A stretch of DNA of 64,000 nt from Aporrectodea caliginosa (Eukaryota; Annelida; Clitellata; Crassiclitellata; Lumbricidae). Where the stretch lies: contig JACEVL010000045.1 of the NCBI GenBank assembly GCA_020284085.1, positions 4,717,364-4,781,363 of the forward strand, in the 5' to 3' direction. The notes below the pieces were generated by a model. The model searched no databases. It had not been told where the DNA came from and saw only the letters and a list, made by a program, of their open reading frames with translations. A program made the position numbers and the translations under genes. Within the stretch, counting starts at the first letter, position 1. Each line of letters starts with the position of its first letter. This document shows, in pieces, positions 1 through 12,033 of the stretch.

Positions 1-448
1 TGTTGGCCTTCAATGAAACAGCATCAACAAAGTGATTGTCATGCAGAGCTTCTCGTAAGTATGGCAGACATTGTTATCTTCTACTTCAGTGTGGATGTCA
101 TTTAAATTAAGGGTTTAATTAAGATAGTAATGTGATCATTTTAATGTTCTCTTGGATGCTATGTCACAGGCTTTTTTACGTTCAGGTCTGTGTTTTTTGT
201 GTCAAGAAAACTCTTTGGCTTAAAGAGAGTGAGCACAGCATAGACAGACGTCACAGGTCAACCATCTCTATCCAAGTATTGCTACCAAAGGCACCCAAAA
301 TATACAGAAACAAAAGTTCGTAATGTCTGATAGCTGACCACAGTGAGGATTGACTAATTGTTACCATTTAGAATTGAATCTAGTTCATTCTTGATATATG
401 GCTGCCTATGACCGTAACATTATGAATTTAAGATTTAGCAATCTCTTG

Positions 449-543
449 GCAATATCCTGTATCCTTGATTGCAATATCCTGTATCCTCAATTGCAATATC
501 CTGTATCCTTGATTGCAATATCCTGTATCCTTGAATCTTGATT
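449..543. repeat. 22-bp tandem repeat, four units
   Basis: Three 22-bp units beginning GCAATATCCTGTATCC follow each other directly. A fourth unit has a 7-base insertion. Units differ at one to three positions. Confidence 0.9.
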
Positions 544-1369
544 GCACTTGACATGCTTGGATGCTGTTACTGACTGACGTTGCATCAGTTGGTGCCTCAT
601 TCCTATCAACATTCTTTGGCTTCAACTTCCTTGTGAGTGATTGTATTTGTTTGCTGAGAGCTGAGTGCTGTGAAGAAGACAATGGCAGCCAGTACTTGCA
701 GTTGTTAGCTGACTGTTCAGGCAATGCCAAACATCTGGGCCAGCTCAGCCGGCCTTTTGTATGGGGTCAGTATACAAGTACGCGAGTACTACGAACACAG
801 TTTGAGAGGTTACGAGCATGTCATTCTCTTTTATTGCTGTGATCCTTGGACTCTAAGGTCAAGCTTTTGAGCAAAGGCCTCTGACAAGTGTCTTAATTTT
901 ACCCTTTTGTGTTTTTGTTTGTTGGTTCTTTTCTGCTTCTATTTTTGAGACTGCATGTCTAATAACAGCTCTCTTTGCATTGGGGTGTATGTGATTGCAA
1001 TCTGAGACATTTGCATAGAGGTTACTATGTGTTTATTCATTGTCAGAATAATAAACATTACAAAAAGACTGTACTGAGAGCGTTCTACCAAAGGCAGTAA
1101 TGATTGGGAAGAAATGTACTCCTTTCACGTCTTATACAAGCTAGTTTATTCTACACAAGAAGCGCCAATGATAAGTTACAGTCCAAAACATTGTGATGTG
1201 ATGCCAATAACATGAGATGATAACTTTCATAGAAATGAATAATATAGTAGGTCAGTAAGAAATTGTAAAGTGACATTCAATAAACCGTATTATGATGATA
1301 TGTTTTGTAAGCAATGGGTTCTTCAACCGTATGGTGTATCCATCACCGCCAAATGGCTGGTGTCAGGAA

Positions 1370-1400
1370 CTGATGATGATGATGATTGATGATGATGATT

Positions 1401-1469
<69 letters not shown>

Positions 1470-1485
1470 TGATGATGATGATGAG
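1370..1485. repeat. (GAT)n microsatellite
   Basis: A nearly pure GAT array of about 115 bases. It follows a short segment (GGCTGGTGTCAGGAACTGAT) that recurs in similar form near 5878-5900, so it is probably the simple-repeat tail of a retroelement 3' end. The poly-Asp and poly-His reading frames across it are artefacts. Confidence 0.9.
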
Positions 1486-1523
1486 GGTGTGGAAGTCAAT
1501 TCCTTTTGATACATTGCACTGAC

Positions 1524-1676
1524 GCCATTGATTGTCTCATTTGATTCTGTAAGTCTCAAATCGCTTCTTCTTTCCTCTTTATCTAATCCAAGCTTAACCA
1601 TCCTCCCCACAAATTTCTTCATGAGCTGTTCCATAATTCTTGTGCAGATGTGCATGACGTTGTTGGCCAGTTCCCA
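1524..1676 (-). CDS. Candidate internal exon, product unknown
   Basis: On the - strand a good acceptor (pyrimidine-rich tract, then GTGCTAG) is followed by 51 open codons and a GTCAGT donor. The length is exactly phase 0 at both ends. The peptide begins WELANNVMHICTRIMEQL and looks like an amphipathic helix rich in Lys, Arg and Glu, not like repeat DNA. I do not recognise the family, and no neighbouring - strand exon could be joined with confidence. It could still be chance open sequence, since no homology supports it. Confidence 0.3.
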
Positions 1677-3329
1677 CTAGCACAGTCAAAAGCACACAAC
1701 AGTTGTAACTTGTAAAAGCCATTCACTAGGCATGCTTGTCAATCAACCACAGCACTGGTGCATCTTTGCTAGGTGTGTTCTGTTGACAAGTAGGACCACA
1801 AGATCAGCTGACTGTTCTTCAGTTAAACACGTGCAAAACACTTGGCCTTCATTTATTCTTTCTTTTACTAGTACAAAACTCACTTCCTCCTTCAGTCTGC
1901 TCCTTTGACTCCTTTCATGCCTAACTAAATTTCTGTTTATTAGATTGCATTTGAAATATAGTAGTTTTACAAAGTGTTTAGATGTATGTGCTGTATCCTT
2001 CATGTGTGATCTCTGTTATGCTATTTTATTGTATGTTATGTTATGTTATGTTAAGTCCATTGTCTGCTGTCCACTGTGACTGCTGTCGACTCTGCAAGTA
2101 ATTTTAAACAGTAGTTTAGTGATGAATGGAGCCAATAGAAGGAGGAATTGAAGCTTGGACTATAGTAAAATGTCTCATGTCTTTCAGTTCTTGAATGTAA
2201 TTGCATCTTATTCAGATTGTTATCCTGTGTAGCCAGTCTTCTGGTTTCTGGTTCTGGGTCAGTTTTGATTTGAAAAGCTCTCTTTTACCTGTAAACAGCC
2301 ATCAATTGAGAGCTGATGAAACAATTGAAGTTGTAACCTAAGTTCCCAGTGCAATAACGAACAATGCTCAGCTATGAATCAATTTTAACCCCAATAAAAC
2401 TTCAAAATGACACTTGTAAGGTTATCTTGTGTTAGACATAATATCTTAATCTGTTCATGAGAGTTGTATGCACACAGAAGACTGCAGTGATGTCTTTGAA
2501 ATCCTCAGCTGCACCAGAAATTCCGTTTTTTTTCAAGGATTATGCTATGTAACTGGAGTTCAAGTTGCGACAGCCCTAAACCCAAGACTCTCTGGCTATT
2601 GTTCTGCCTATGATTCAGCCACAAAATCTCTCAACACCAGAACCCTGCCTTTGAGAAAGTCTATTGAGTTGATGAAGTACACTTTGAGTGTAACTTGACC
2701 TATTCTAGGCATTCGATGTTTGTGGGAGCTCTTTATAGCTCTGCCTTTTGTTGACGGATGCTGCCAATCGTAATTCAGATGAGCGTTTAATAATTGGATG
2801 TAGTGCTGTTAAATAGAGAGGGTCTGTTGTCTTGTGTTCTGTGGGGATTGCATGTATACCACTCTTTCCCTCTGTGTCCTCTGCTCCATCATACGTGTTC
2901 TGTTGCTGAGGCTGTTGAGGCTTGCTGGTTAAAAAGTTTCTGATTCTCCAAGGTCCTTTGGTTGCATGGATTATGGATAAGCTGGAGCTTCAACTAAGGC
3001 CAGCAAAGCTGACATGCATATGAATGGCTTTGCTTTCCTTCAGTGGTGCTAATGCATTTGCAAAGAACATCCTCCACCTGTGTTGTCTGCTCACAGAATG
3101 AAATGCAGAGGATTGTTTGGTGTTGTTCTACCATTATATTATGGCAAGCAGTACCATCAGACACATTCTCTCATTTATTATAATTCATAAAACTATGGCT
3201 TTTATTCAAAGTGTCTACCTTGTAAATTTTCTTATAATTTATTTTTATTTAAATCAATTTTTATGGGATTTAACTGAATCTCATAAATCTAAGACATTGT
3301 TTAAACATTGTATAAAAAAATGAGCCTAC

Positions 3330-3406
3330 TTTACACTCTTTAATGTTTAACGAGCATGTACTAAAGTGACTGGGAAACCAATGCAGCTCGTTTGTTAAAG
3401 TGTTAA
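3330..3406. mobile_element. Small inverted-repeat element, copy 1 of 3
   Basis: A 77-base imperfect palindrome beginning TTTACACTCTTTAATG and ending CGTTTGTTAAAGTGTTAA. It matches copies at 12621-12690 (opposite orientation) and 24198-24267, sharing the core GTACTAAA and the stretch around AAACCAATGCAGCTC. The size and terminal inverted repeats suit a miniature inverted-repeat element with no coding capacity. Confidence 0.65.
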
Positions 3407-3689
3407 ACAAGAATATAAATTGCCAGTTGTTCAGAGTGACCAAGTTGGCCTGAGGAGGAAAATCATCAAGAAAGACCTTTCTCTGTTGTCAACTATGATG
3501 ATGCTTTTCTTAGCTTAAGCTGGAGGAGACTGCAGCCCTTGGTCATCAACCCTTGACCCCTAATCAGTTTCTATTGCAGAATGTTTTCATTCACAGAATT
3601 TATGAACATCGTCTTATTGCGTCATTATCGTGGTTTCAGCTCAATCAGTTCCACACGAATTCTTCTAATTGAATTTTGTCTGCTTCCAG

Positions 3690-3781
3690 CAGTTGCCACA
3701 GTTTGCAAATGGCGTTCATCTGATTCACTATATAATGGATGCAATGCAGCATCTGCATTCAGATGATCTCTATTTCTGCAG
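3690..3781 (+). CDS. Candidate internal exon, product unknown
   Basis: A strong acceptor (TTTTGTCTGCTTCCAG) is followed by 30 open codons plus two bases and a GTGGTA donor. The peptide (LPQFANGVHLIHYIMDAMQH and ten more residues) looks like a helix of an ordinary protein. The acceptor is a tandem CAGCAG, so a one-codon-shorter form is possible. A possible following exon begins at about 4037 after TCATCTAAAG, with matching phase. I cannot name the protein, and the flanking exons are uncertain. Confidence 0.3.
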
Positions 3782-4639
3782 GTGGTATGACTGTAGCCCA
3801 CTACAGCAATCTAATCAAGGGTGATTGTGGCTGCCCCTGAAGATTCCAATTAAATTGGAGCCCTAGGGATCCTCATGGAAGGTGGCAGGAGGTTTCATTG
3901 CTCTGCCAATAGAAATGGATTTGTCCTTATCATTGCTTGATTTAGTAATTGTCTTTGCTTGCAAGCACTGTGTGGAGAAAATTCTGATATGTCTCTCTAC
4001 TGTAAGTAGCTTCTGCATATTGTGTCATGATTTCTTCTCATCTAAAGCTGGCTATATGTGACCCTGTGTGCTGCAGTGTTGCTCATAAATATGCCATATG
4101 GCCAAGCTTAACTGAAATGTAGTTTTAGGCACTCTGCGACAGTTTGGAAGGATATGTATGTTTTATTACTTTAGTACTATAAGTTTCCATTTGCTGGCAA
4201 TGTTGACCTGCCTTTTAGCCAGAAAATTCTTCAGTTCAGTACATTTTTGTTCTTCAGTTGGGTGTTCTTTTGGGTTGTAGATGTTTTAGACATCATCGTT
4301 GCTACTCAGGTCGTACTCATTTAGCTTTCGCTATTGCAGTAGTTCATCCCTGGCTGTGTTGAGCAAGCAGTTGTACTAGTAGTCTGACAAGATACAGTGA
4401 CAAGTGGCTGATGAGCATCTTTTGAATCGTTACTTTTTGAGAACTGAATAAACTGAACTGGATGACACCAGTGATAAGATATACATGTTCTGGTAATTTT
4501 CTGCATTCACACTCTCTTGATTTTTTTTAATCAAGCAATCTTCATAAAAACTAGAAAGATGTGAGGTGCCTACAGACATGTACTTATTTAGTCCTTAGTC
4601 CTGCACATGGGGCAGTGCATCTTCTCCATTCGTCTCTGT

Positions 4640-4975
4640 CCGATGTCATGGCACAGTGCATTCTCTGAGGACATTTATTAGTAAGGGCACATAGTAAACA
4701 TCAAGAAATCTGATGAATAGAGGATAAAATGGTTTTGAAATGAGAGTGCTGAGGCAGATACTAAGGGTTTCCTGGATGGCGAGGAGAACAGATGAATGGG
4801 TATTAGAACAAATTGGCATAGAATGACAACTATTAAGAACCATCAAAACAAGAAAATTGAGATATTTTGGTCACATTATGAGGAAAAAAGTAGACTGCTT
4901 GGAGAAAGAAATAATGCAGGGCACAAATAGCAGGTAAGTGGGCACGTGGAAGACCAAGAACTATTTGGATTGAGA
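4640..4975 (+). mobile_element. Decayed non-LTR retrotransposon, C-terminal coding remnant
   Basis: With stops and frameshifts, the + strand reads as the C-terminal tail found in many LINE polyproteins: a segment like RILRVSWMARRTDEW, then KTRKLRYFGHIMRKK, then CLEKEIMQGT. In intact elements this region lies downstream of the reverse transcriptase. It is interrupted on the right by a SINE at 4978. No intact reading frame remains. Confidence 0.65.
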
Positions 4976-4977
4976 AT

Positions 4978-5262
4978 ATAATAATAATTAATAATAATAA
5001 TTCTTCCTTTATTGAAACAATCCGGTTGACACATCGCAACCGGTACAGTTTACAGTTATGCAGTTGAAACAATTCACAAGAACGCAAATGACAGAAGACA
5101 TAAATCTTAACTACTAACAGAACAGACAGCCTGCAATACACGGCGCTAATAGCAGCCTACATAGCACGTCTCTCCTACGGGGCTCGAACTCGGTACCTCT
5201 CGCTCTCTACGCCAGATGTTATCCAATGCGCTATCGGGCGCTATCGGGCCCGCCCCCAAGAT
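4978..5262 (-). mobile_element. tRNA-derived SINE, family B, copy 1
   Basis: A full-length-looking copy in reverse orientation. The right end is tRNA-like: read on the - strand, GATAGCGCATTGGATAAC resembles an A box and GAGTTCGAGCCC a B box. The left end is the 3' tail, with an AATAAAG-like motif followed by (TTA)n. It matches 14079-14352 over nearly its whole length. An 11-base duplication (GCGCTATCGGG) sits in the head. The tail resembles that of the LINE at 46495-46830. Confidence 0.85.
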
Positions 5263-5614
5263 CTTGGACGGGTTTAAACATGTATCATGTAAACATGCAT
5301 TGTCGATATGACTGTGTCGTTAAATAAACGATATTAAGTAAGTAAACATGTATCAATTGACGAAAGCAACGGAGGACAGCGTCATCTGGAAGCAGACAGT
5401 TCAGGGTGCGGCCAAACTTCAGATCGAAGATACCTAAAGACAAGACATAGTAAATGAGTTACTGTTTCTTCTTGCATTGCTAGTAATCACCATACCTGGC
5501 CTTATTTTGCATCACATGCTTTGGTGCAGGTTGTACGCAGTTTCGCTGTATAATCATATTGTAAGAGCAGTACCTTTACTATTAACAAGTTAGATATTTA
5601 TATCACCCAAAAGA

Positions 5615-5838
5615 ATGAAGGTAATAATAATAATAATAATAATCTTCATTTAATATTTTTCAAACTGACAAGTATGCAGTATTATTACAATTCATAGTAT
5701 GAACAGATGATCACAAGTTATTACAGAAGTGGAATTTAACTGTTTGGCAACCGTGCAAGGGGTACATTACGTTCTACTGCTTATTTTACCAACGCCATCA
5801 GGTGAATGAAAAGGCCGAGTCGACCTTAGGGAGGGTAG
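5615..5838 (-). mobile_element. tRNA-derived SINE, family C, truncated copy
   Basis: Matches 10118-10392 from the (TTA)n tail through the body (shared stretches ATGATCACAAGTTATTACAG and GGCTGAGTCGACCTTAGGGA, with differences). The tRNA-like head present in the other copy is missing here. From about 5839 the sequence becomes a different repeat related to 1340-1370. Confidence 0.75.
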
Positions 5839-6077
5839 TGGGTCATTCACTATGCATCCATCACTATCAGAGCAAATGGCTGGCATCAGGAACTGATGAA
5901 AATTATGAATTTTGTAGATATTTCTGTGTTGTACTCTCCAGAGTTATTAATTTCACGAAACTAACTGGTTAATGAATGTCAGTTTGTGCTTAAGTGGATT
6001 TCTACCATGGTCTGAGTGTTGATGTGCTTCTGTATTCTCACAGGCAGCACATAGATACACAGTAGGCACACATGCAC

Positions 6078-6080
<3 letters not shown>

Positions 6081-6132
<52 letters not shown>
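6081..6132. repeat. (CA)n microsatellite
   Basis: About 50 bases of nearly pure CA dinucleotide. Confidence 0.95.
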
Positions 6133-6135
<3 letters not shown>

Positions 6136-6256
6136 TAGGTAAAGGATTAAGGACTTGAGAAATACTTGAAGAGTCAGTATCTGCTTGTTGTCATTAAATC
6201 TGGACTTTACCTTATTCCATTCCGGATTTGCATCCACTGCATTTGCTGTGCATATG

Positions 6257-6257
<1 letters not shown>

Positions 6258-6333
<76 letters not shown>
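6258..6333. repeat. (TA)n microsatellite
   Basis: About 75 bases of pure TA dinucleotide. The alternating Tyr-Ile frames across it are artefacts. Confidence 0.95.
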
Positions 6334-6335
<2 letters not shown>

Positions 6336-6715
6336 AACAGAACGTGGCATGCACTTATATACATTACAATAGTTATATAGACTGTGACCTCTGCCCAAGG
6401 CCCCTATTCTATGCAGCTTCCTCCTTGAGAGCTCTTGTGATATTCTTAGCACATGCTTAAAGTCATGGACCATTAGGACAGTTGGAATGAGAGAGACGCC
6501 TGAAAAGCACTGAGATGCAGTTGGCAGCAGAATTCCTGTTTATGTTACTTCTGATGCATTAAGGGCAGTAAGAGTCACTGCTTAGTGTTTCCAGTATGGA
6601 CATTGAGACTGGGTGTGTATCAAGTTAACCGTACAGATTTCTATACCATTTTGGTCGATTCAGGTGATGATGTATGTTTAAGGCTTTGTTAAATTCAAAA
6701 GACTAAGATAGAACA

Positions 6716-7843
6716 ATGCTTGAGAATGTAACTCTGGATCCGTTCCTTGATGAGGAACAATACGAAATCGTTGACTTTTCAGAGGAACTTCGTGAGCACG
6801 ATATCAGGAGTCTGATTGAGAAGTGTTTTCTTCCAGTTGTAATCATTGTTGGAACTTTCTGCAACGTGTTGGCATTTGTAATTCTGATACGACGTCGTTT
6901 GTGGCTTCAGCATGAAGGATATCTCTATTTGGCAGCAATTCTCATCAGTAATATCGTCCAGATAAATGCCATCTGCGGTTCACGGTGGCTCTATCTCTTC
7001 CACCATTCATACCACATCGCCAACACAGTTGACTTTATGTGCAAGTTCTGGACGTTGCTGACTCGTTTGATTCAGTCAGCTGGTTGGCTGGTGGGTGCCC
7101 TCTTGTTCAATATCTATCTGCACTGGAGTCTTTCCAAGAGATGGGGGTGCCCGAACTTAGCTGGCAAGTACTGTACACTGTTTGGAACGCAAGTCGTCCT
7201 TGGTTTATATTTAATGGCATCTGTTCTGATTAATTTGTGGCTTTTTTCTATTACAAGTCTTCATTACTTCATGAATGAAACATTTTGCTATGCGGGAGAA
7301 ATATTTGACACAGAAATCAAGTTGCTGAAAATCGTTTCTGATTTTATTGCAAATTTCTTTCCAACAATGGTCTTGGCGCCAGTTCTGGGGCTGATGGTTT
7401 TCTTTACAACTACAAGAAGGAGAAATTCTGGATCTTTCTTTCGACAGTTCAACGATGATGATGATGGGAACAATGGCAATGCAAAAGATCTCGTGAAGGC
7501 ATCACTGTGCTGTGCGGCTGCTGTATTCTTCCTCAGGTCACCACTGTACCTAATGTACATGCTGACTGAATTTCACTTCTTTCATCACTATCCATACAGA
7601 CTGTTCTTTGCACTGCACCTGATTTCATGGACTTATCCAGTCTCAGTGCCGATCATTTGCCTCACTGTGCTAACGAGGTTCCGGGAAGATGTTAAGTCAA
7701 TGACTGAACGATGTGTTGGCGCTTGTCGAAGGATCCTCTCTTCAGCTGGAAACAGAAACAGAAGTACAGCTGTACAACTGGACCTCATCATGGTTGACCC
7801 ATCTGCTGGAGAAGAAGGTCAACGAGAGTTTTCTGTTAAATAA
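6716..7843 (+). CDS. Rhodopsin-like seven-transmembrane receptor with degenerate motifs, single exon
   Basis: 375 codons with no intron. The ATG has A at -3. The family's usual role is ligand sensing at the cell surface; no ligand can be inferred. Visible features: an acidic extracellular N terminus with a glycosylation site (NVT, residues 4-6); helix 1 with GTFCN (the conserved Asn at 50); Cys109 before helix 3 and Cys191 in loop 2, placed to form the usual disulphide; a long intracellular loop 3 with an acidic run (DDDDGN); helix 6 with Pro (FLRSPLYL); helix 7 with YPVSVPIIC then FRED as helix 8. Key positions are altered: NIY (132-134) stands where DRY is expected, the helix-2 Asp is replaced (AAILISN), and NPxxY reads VPIIC. 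The frame is undamaged, so it is probably functional but diverged. Exact family unknown. Confidence 0.8.
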   Translation: MLENVTLDPFLDEEQYEIVDFSEELREHDIRSLIEKCFLPVVIIVGTFCNVLAFVILIRRRLWLQHEGYLYLAAILISNIVQINAICGSRWLYLFHHSYHIANTVDFMCKFWTLLTRLIQSAGWLVGALLFNIYLHWSLSKRWGCPNLAGKYCTLFGTQVVLGLYLMASVLINLWLFSITSLHYFMNETFCYAGEIFDTEIKLLKIVSDFIANFFPTMVLAPVLGLMVFFTTTRRRNSGSFFRQFNDDDDGNNGNAKDLVKASLCCAAAVFFLRSPLYLMYMLTEFHFFHHYPYRLFFALHLISWTYPVSVPIICLTVLTRFREDVKSMTERCVGACRRILSSAGNRNRSTAVQLDLIMVDPSAGEEGQREFSVK

Positions 7844-8144
7844 GAAAGGATACTTGAAACAGACGTCATCATACCAGACATGTGTGATTCAAATCAAGGA
7901 CTGTTTGAATGAGAAATACCATAACTGAGGCCAGAATGTTTTTTAAGATTGCTTACAAAGTGACCAAGTCTAATTAGTATTCGGCCATAACGTAAAGTTT
8001 TGTTACTTGCTTTTTTACTCGTAGACTCTTGATGCTTATTCTATTACAGTATATATCAGCAGGAAAGGTTAATTTTGACCGTTTTCGAACATTTAAATCT
8101 CTATCAAAGTATGTGCAGTTTGGAAAAAAATTTCTCTTTCTTGT

Positions 8145-8150
8145 AATAAA
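8145..8150 (+). terminator. Possible polyadenylation signal of the receptor gene
   Basis: AATAAA about 300 bases after the receptor stop codon, in AT-rich sequence. The spacing fits a 3' UTR, but this hexamer is common in such DNA. Confidence 0.3.
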
Positions 8151-10117
8151 ACTATTAATTTTACTTTGCAGTCCAATTATTATTCTTTTCATTAATGTTT
8201 TGGCTTAAAAACAAAGCAATTTTTAGTCATTCATGCCTATATTGTATGAAAGGCTTGCCTACAATAGTTAACTGTTCTCTTTATACAGATAAATCATTAC
8301 TTGTCAGAAATGTATTAGTCTGCAAAATCTAAATTGTATGTAGGCCTATACCAATAAATCTGTGTGATGGATGCACAATAGAACATAGAAACTATTATTG
8401 CAATTTTCTTAGTTTCTAAAAGGCTTATTGTGACTTTGTGAAAAAGCATAATACTGAGAAAAATATTTTAAAGAGGTAAAATGGTGGTTGTAATCCAGTA
8501 AATTACTGACAACAGATTTATCATTTCCAGTCACAATTTCTTCTCATGTAAAGCTTTCAATACTGCATACAGTCATATAAACACTATGCATTTATGTTCA
8601 TTTAATCCAGATTTACAGATGCTCTTTCATGTGCACTTTTGCATTTACATATACAATACAATATTCGTTTATTAACTGATCAAAGTTGTCACAAACGCAA
8701 CTTTGCATTTGCATTGTATTTACTGTATTCATGAACAAGGGTATATTAGACACGTAGGCATATAGATATAATATGTATATATGCATGAAGGTAAAGTCTA
8801 ATCGTGTGTAATATTATGTTTTTATTGCACGTTATTTGGCATAAACCATCTGCTTTGTAAGCCTTTGTTTGTGTTGTCATAGTTATTGTGCTGTTGGAGA
8901 TTGCTGCCATATTTGGAACTGCCTGATGATGCAGCAGTTGATTGTGTTGGCAAACATGGCTCACCCCGTAAATTGAATATTGAAGTGAATATATATATAT
9001 AACAGAACACCAGAATTTTAACACGATCTCGCTTCTCTGTCTGTGCACTGTCACTGCAACTGATGGTGCAACGTGGCAGCACATTCTCCATTGTGCCTGC
9101 GTTGTGCCATGTAATGTTTCAGAATCTGATCTGTTTATGATGTGGCCATATTTCTGCTGCTCTGGGACATCGTTTGTGCACTAGAGTGCTGGTCTCGGTT
9201 GCTTTTAGTGCTAATGAAAGACATGCTTTTGATCTGGCAAGATACAACAGATGCCTGTCACACATGTCATCTTTATCAGATAATCTGCCAGTCTAAGGTC
9301 AACTGAAGGTCATGTAAAGTAAGGGCTGGGTTGGGACCGGAATGCACCGGAATGGTGTTCCAGTTCTTTTTTTATGACCAGAACTCCATGCTGGTAAAAA
9401 TTTCTAGATTAACATTGCGTTACGGTTCTTTTTTGTTTAGGATGGGATCACTGAGTAAGGGGATTCCTTTATTCTATGAACTTTGTAAGGAGGCATTTGC
9501 AAATTTCAGTTCTACTGCATTGTATATACTGTATTCATAAACAAGGGTATAGTTGTCCGACCTGCCATCCTCAGGTGATTGGTCTTTCGACTGCAGTGCC
9601 TGTCCGACAGCTGAAAAATCCTTGGAACATTGGAAGCAGTTGGAAGCCAAGTGCTTCAGTTCATCTTGCAATTTTAGAAAAGGGCTTACTTGTTTTTTTA
9701 TGAAGCTGAAGTTCTTGGCACTTGACATTGGTTGTGTATTTAACCTTTTATGATTTTGCTGGTGATTAGAAATTTCTAATGTCAGGTCGGATAATCGATC
9801 ATTTATAATTGCCATCTATAAACATGCATCTAATGCATTAAATTAACATCCTGACTTGCTTGTTAAATCAACATTAATAAGAATTAAATAATTTAAGTAT
9901 ATACTCACATATTTAGAATTACTATTTTATTTACTGCCCGCATGGAGCAGGAGCAACATGATTGATCCCCATGTCTTGAAACTTTGTGAAATATGTGAAT
10001 TTGTTGTTCATGACTGAAAGGTCAAGAGGGGCTTGAGGGTTTCAATAGTTGGTGAACATACAATCCAGAAATAAGGATTTAGAAAGAGCGGCTTGTTGTA
10101 TTCAGGTAATAATAGTA

Positions 10118-10392
10118 CCGGGTAATAATAATCTTCGTTTATTGTTTCAAACTGACTAGTACGCAGGATGATTACAATTCATTGTATGAACGGATGATCG
10201 CAAGTTATTACAGGAGTCAAATTTAACTGCTTGGCAGCCATGCAAAGCGCCCATCACGTCCTACTGCTCATTTTTTCAACACCACCTAGCAAGTTAAAAG
10301 GCTGAGTCGACCTTAGGGATGGTACCGGGAAGTGATCCCGGGTCCGTTGCCTCTACGTGCCAGAGTGTTACCATTACCCTAAACTGCCTCCC
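10118..10392 (-). mobile_element. tRNA-derived SINE, family C, copy with head
   Basis: Reverse-oriented copy of the element at 5615-5838. The right end read on the - strand starts GGGAGGCAGTTTAGGGTAAT, resembling a tRNA A-box region, and includes ACCCGGGATCAC near the expected B box. The left end is the 3' tail with AATAAACGAAG then ATT repeats. Confidence 0.75.
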
Positions 10393-10749
10393 CATAATTT
10401 GATTGTAATTATGAGATCAGTTAGAGCATAAAATGTTTTTCCACCAGTCCTCTTATTTGTTTTATTTGTGAAATTGATTTTGATTTTGAATAAGGTTCTT
10501 TTGTTGTTATCACATTGTGTCATAAAGTGATCAAGATTGAAATGCTCTAGGTCTGTTCTTTGAAGGTTTACCAGTTTGTCTGAATTCAAGGTGTCAGTTG
10601 TCCTTGATTTTTCATGCTCCTAGGCATAAATGTACAAATCACAACAGTCTTGTTGAGCTGCCAAGAAGTGAAAATACTGGAGAAATAACCATTAGGTCTC
10701 TCAGGGTATGACCTGACAAAATGGTTGTAAAAATTGTCCTGAAAGAGAT

Positions 10750-11000
10750 AAATCATAATCATAATCTCCAACTTCTAAAGCGCCACTCGAAAGCCAGGCG
10801 CATGGCACCAGCTTATTCACGAGCACTGGAATGACTCCTACCAAAATTCTGATAGAATTTACGCCAATTTTGTTGGCTATTTGTGTGTATAAGTATTTAG
10901 GCCTCAAACTACTCAAAGCTATGCTCGTGTTTGCTGGAGCTACAAAGGTATTTTTATGTAACACAGTGTGGTCCGAGAGATGTTGTCTGAGTATTTGCAC
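10750..11000 (-). mobile_element. LINE 3' fragment
   Basis: On the - strand an open stretch leads into GGCTTTCGAGTGGCGCTTTA and then ATTATG repeats, the arrangement of a truncated LINE 3' end. The end (GCTCGTGAATAAGCTGGTGC) recurs at 36473-36540, which confirms a dispersed element. No catalytic domain remains. Confidence 0.55.
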
Positions 11001-12033
11001 TATATTTAACTACTTGTGCTCTGCATAACATTTCACTCATCTGGTTTTCATTGGAAAAGAATCACTTGTGTTGTTGGCCAAACTGAATTTCGTTTGAAAC
11101 TGTCAGAATTCAATTTGATGGAGATTGGACGAGTCTTTTCGATTTATCGGATCAGATACTGAGATTGGCTTCCTGCAAACAGATTGCAACACAGACAGCC
11201 GCATGTTGCAAGAGATGATTACAGAGAGAAGGAAGTGTAGTATGTTGTGTAGAGAGGTTCACGAGGATGGTCCGGTGTTGAGTGCCCATTGTGGAGCAAA
11301 CCTCTGCTTTCGTTTGGCTCTGAGATGAACTTTGATAATTTAAATTACATGCTGAAAAGATATGATACCATTATATAGGGCAGTTACTAAAGGCAAGCTA
11401 AGGTGTAACTTTTAAAAGAAAGAATCAAAGATTAAACTTAAGAATGCAAGTGTTGGTTCTTCTGTGATCTTGGTACCTTTTCCCATGCTTTCATTCATTC
11501 ATATCGAACATTTATATAGCACCCCTTCAAGAAAACTACTCAGAGGGACTCATGTACTCACTTTCAACTTTGGGATGTTCATTTGGTCACCCCATCACTT
11601 AAACCAGTGGGATGACTTTTTCTCTGTTGTAATCCTGTTTTTGTCCAAATTCAATTTTTTTTATTTAGTCAGCAGGTCTCTTTTGAGCAAATTGTTTCTA
11701 CTTTTAACACTAATAGACAGTTCAGGAAACTTAGATTTATTCAACAGGTGTGGCTTCTGCTCTCTCAAATTATTGCACTGTGTCTGACCTGGCTATTATC
11801 TCCAACTTGTAATGGGACTCTATTCATTCCAGCTACTGCAGAATCTATGCTATTCGTTATCAGTGGTATGGCTTTCAGGGTGGACAGACACAATCACTTT
11901 TGTCGTTTTGTTCACTACTTAAGACTTCTCTTTTCCGAATACTTATCCACCATTGGCTGTCTATCTCTGTCTTAGCGGACTGATCTTCTGGATATTGACC
12001 TGATTGCAGCATGGATTTGGTGCAGGATCAGTT

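Larger units (their letters stand above)
1..6715. other. Stretch without an identified gene; repeats and possible exons
   Basis: No complete gene could be assembled here. Positions 1-54 are open on the + strand and end at a strong donor (GTAAGTATG), so an exon of a + gene entering from the left is possible, but the same bases are also open on the - strand. Two further candidate exons are listed separately. The rest holds a 22-bp tandem repeat, a (GAT)n array, one copy of a small inverted-repeat element, a LINE remnant, two SINE copies, (CA)n and (TA)n. About 645-780 (+) also reads open and ends at a GTCAGT donor, but it is open on the other strand too, so I do not call it. Confidence 0.4.

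Noticed and set aside
1323..1655. A poly-His/poly-Asp open frame across the GAT array
   Set aside because: The repeat part is a microsatellite readable in all frames. Only the non-repetitive 1524-1676 segment on the - strand was kept as a candidate exon.
6166..6473. Open frames with Tyr-Ile repeats
   Set aside because: Produced by the (TA)n array on both strands.
9474..9815. Overlapping open frames on both strands (Cys-rich)
   Set aside because: Neither strand has convincing splice sites or a recognisable motif, and part of the region (near 9519-9552) repeats 8711-8746, which suggests a dispersed repeat.
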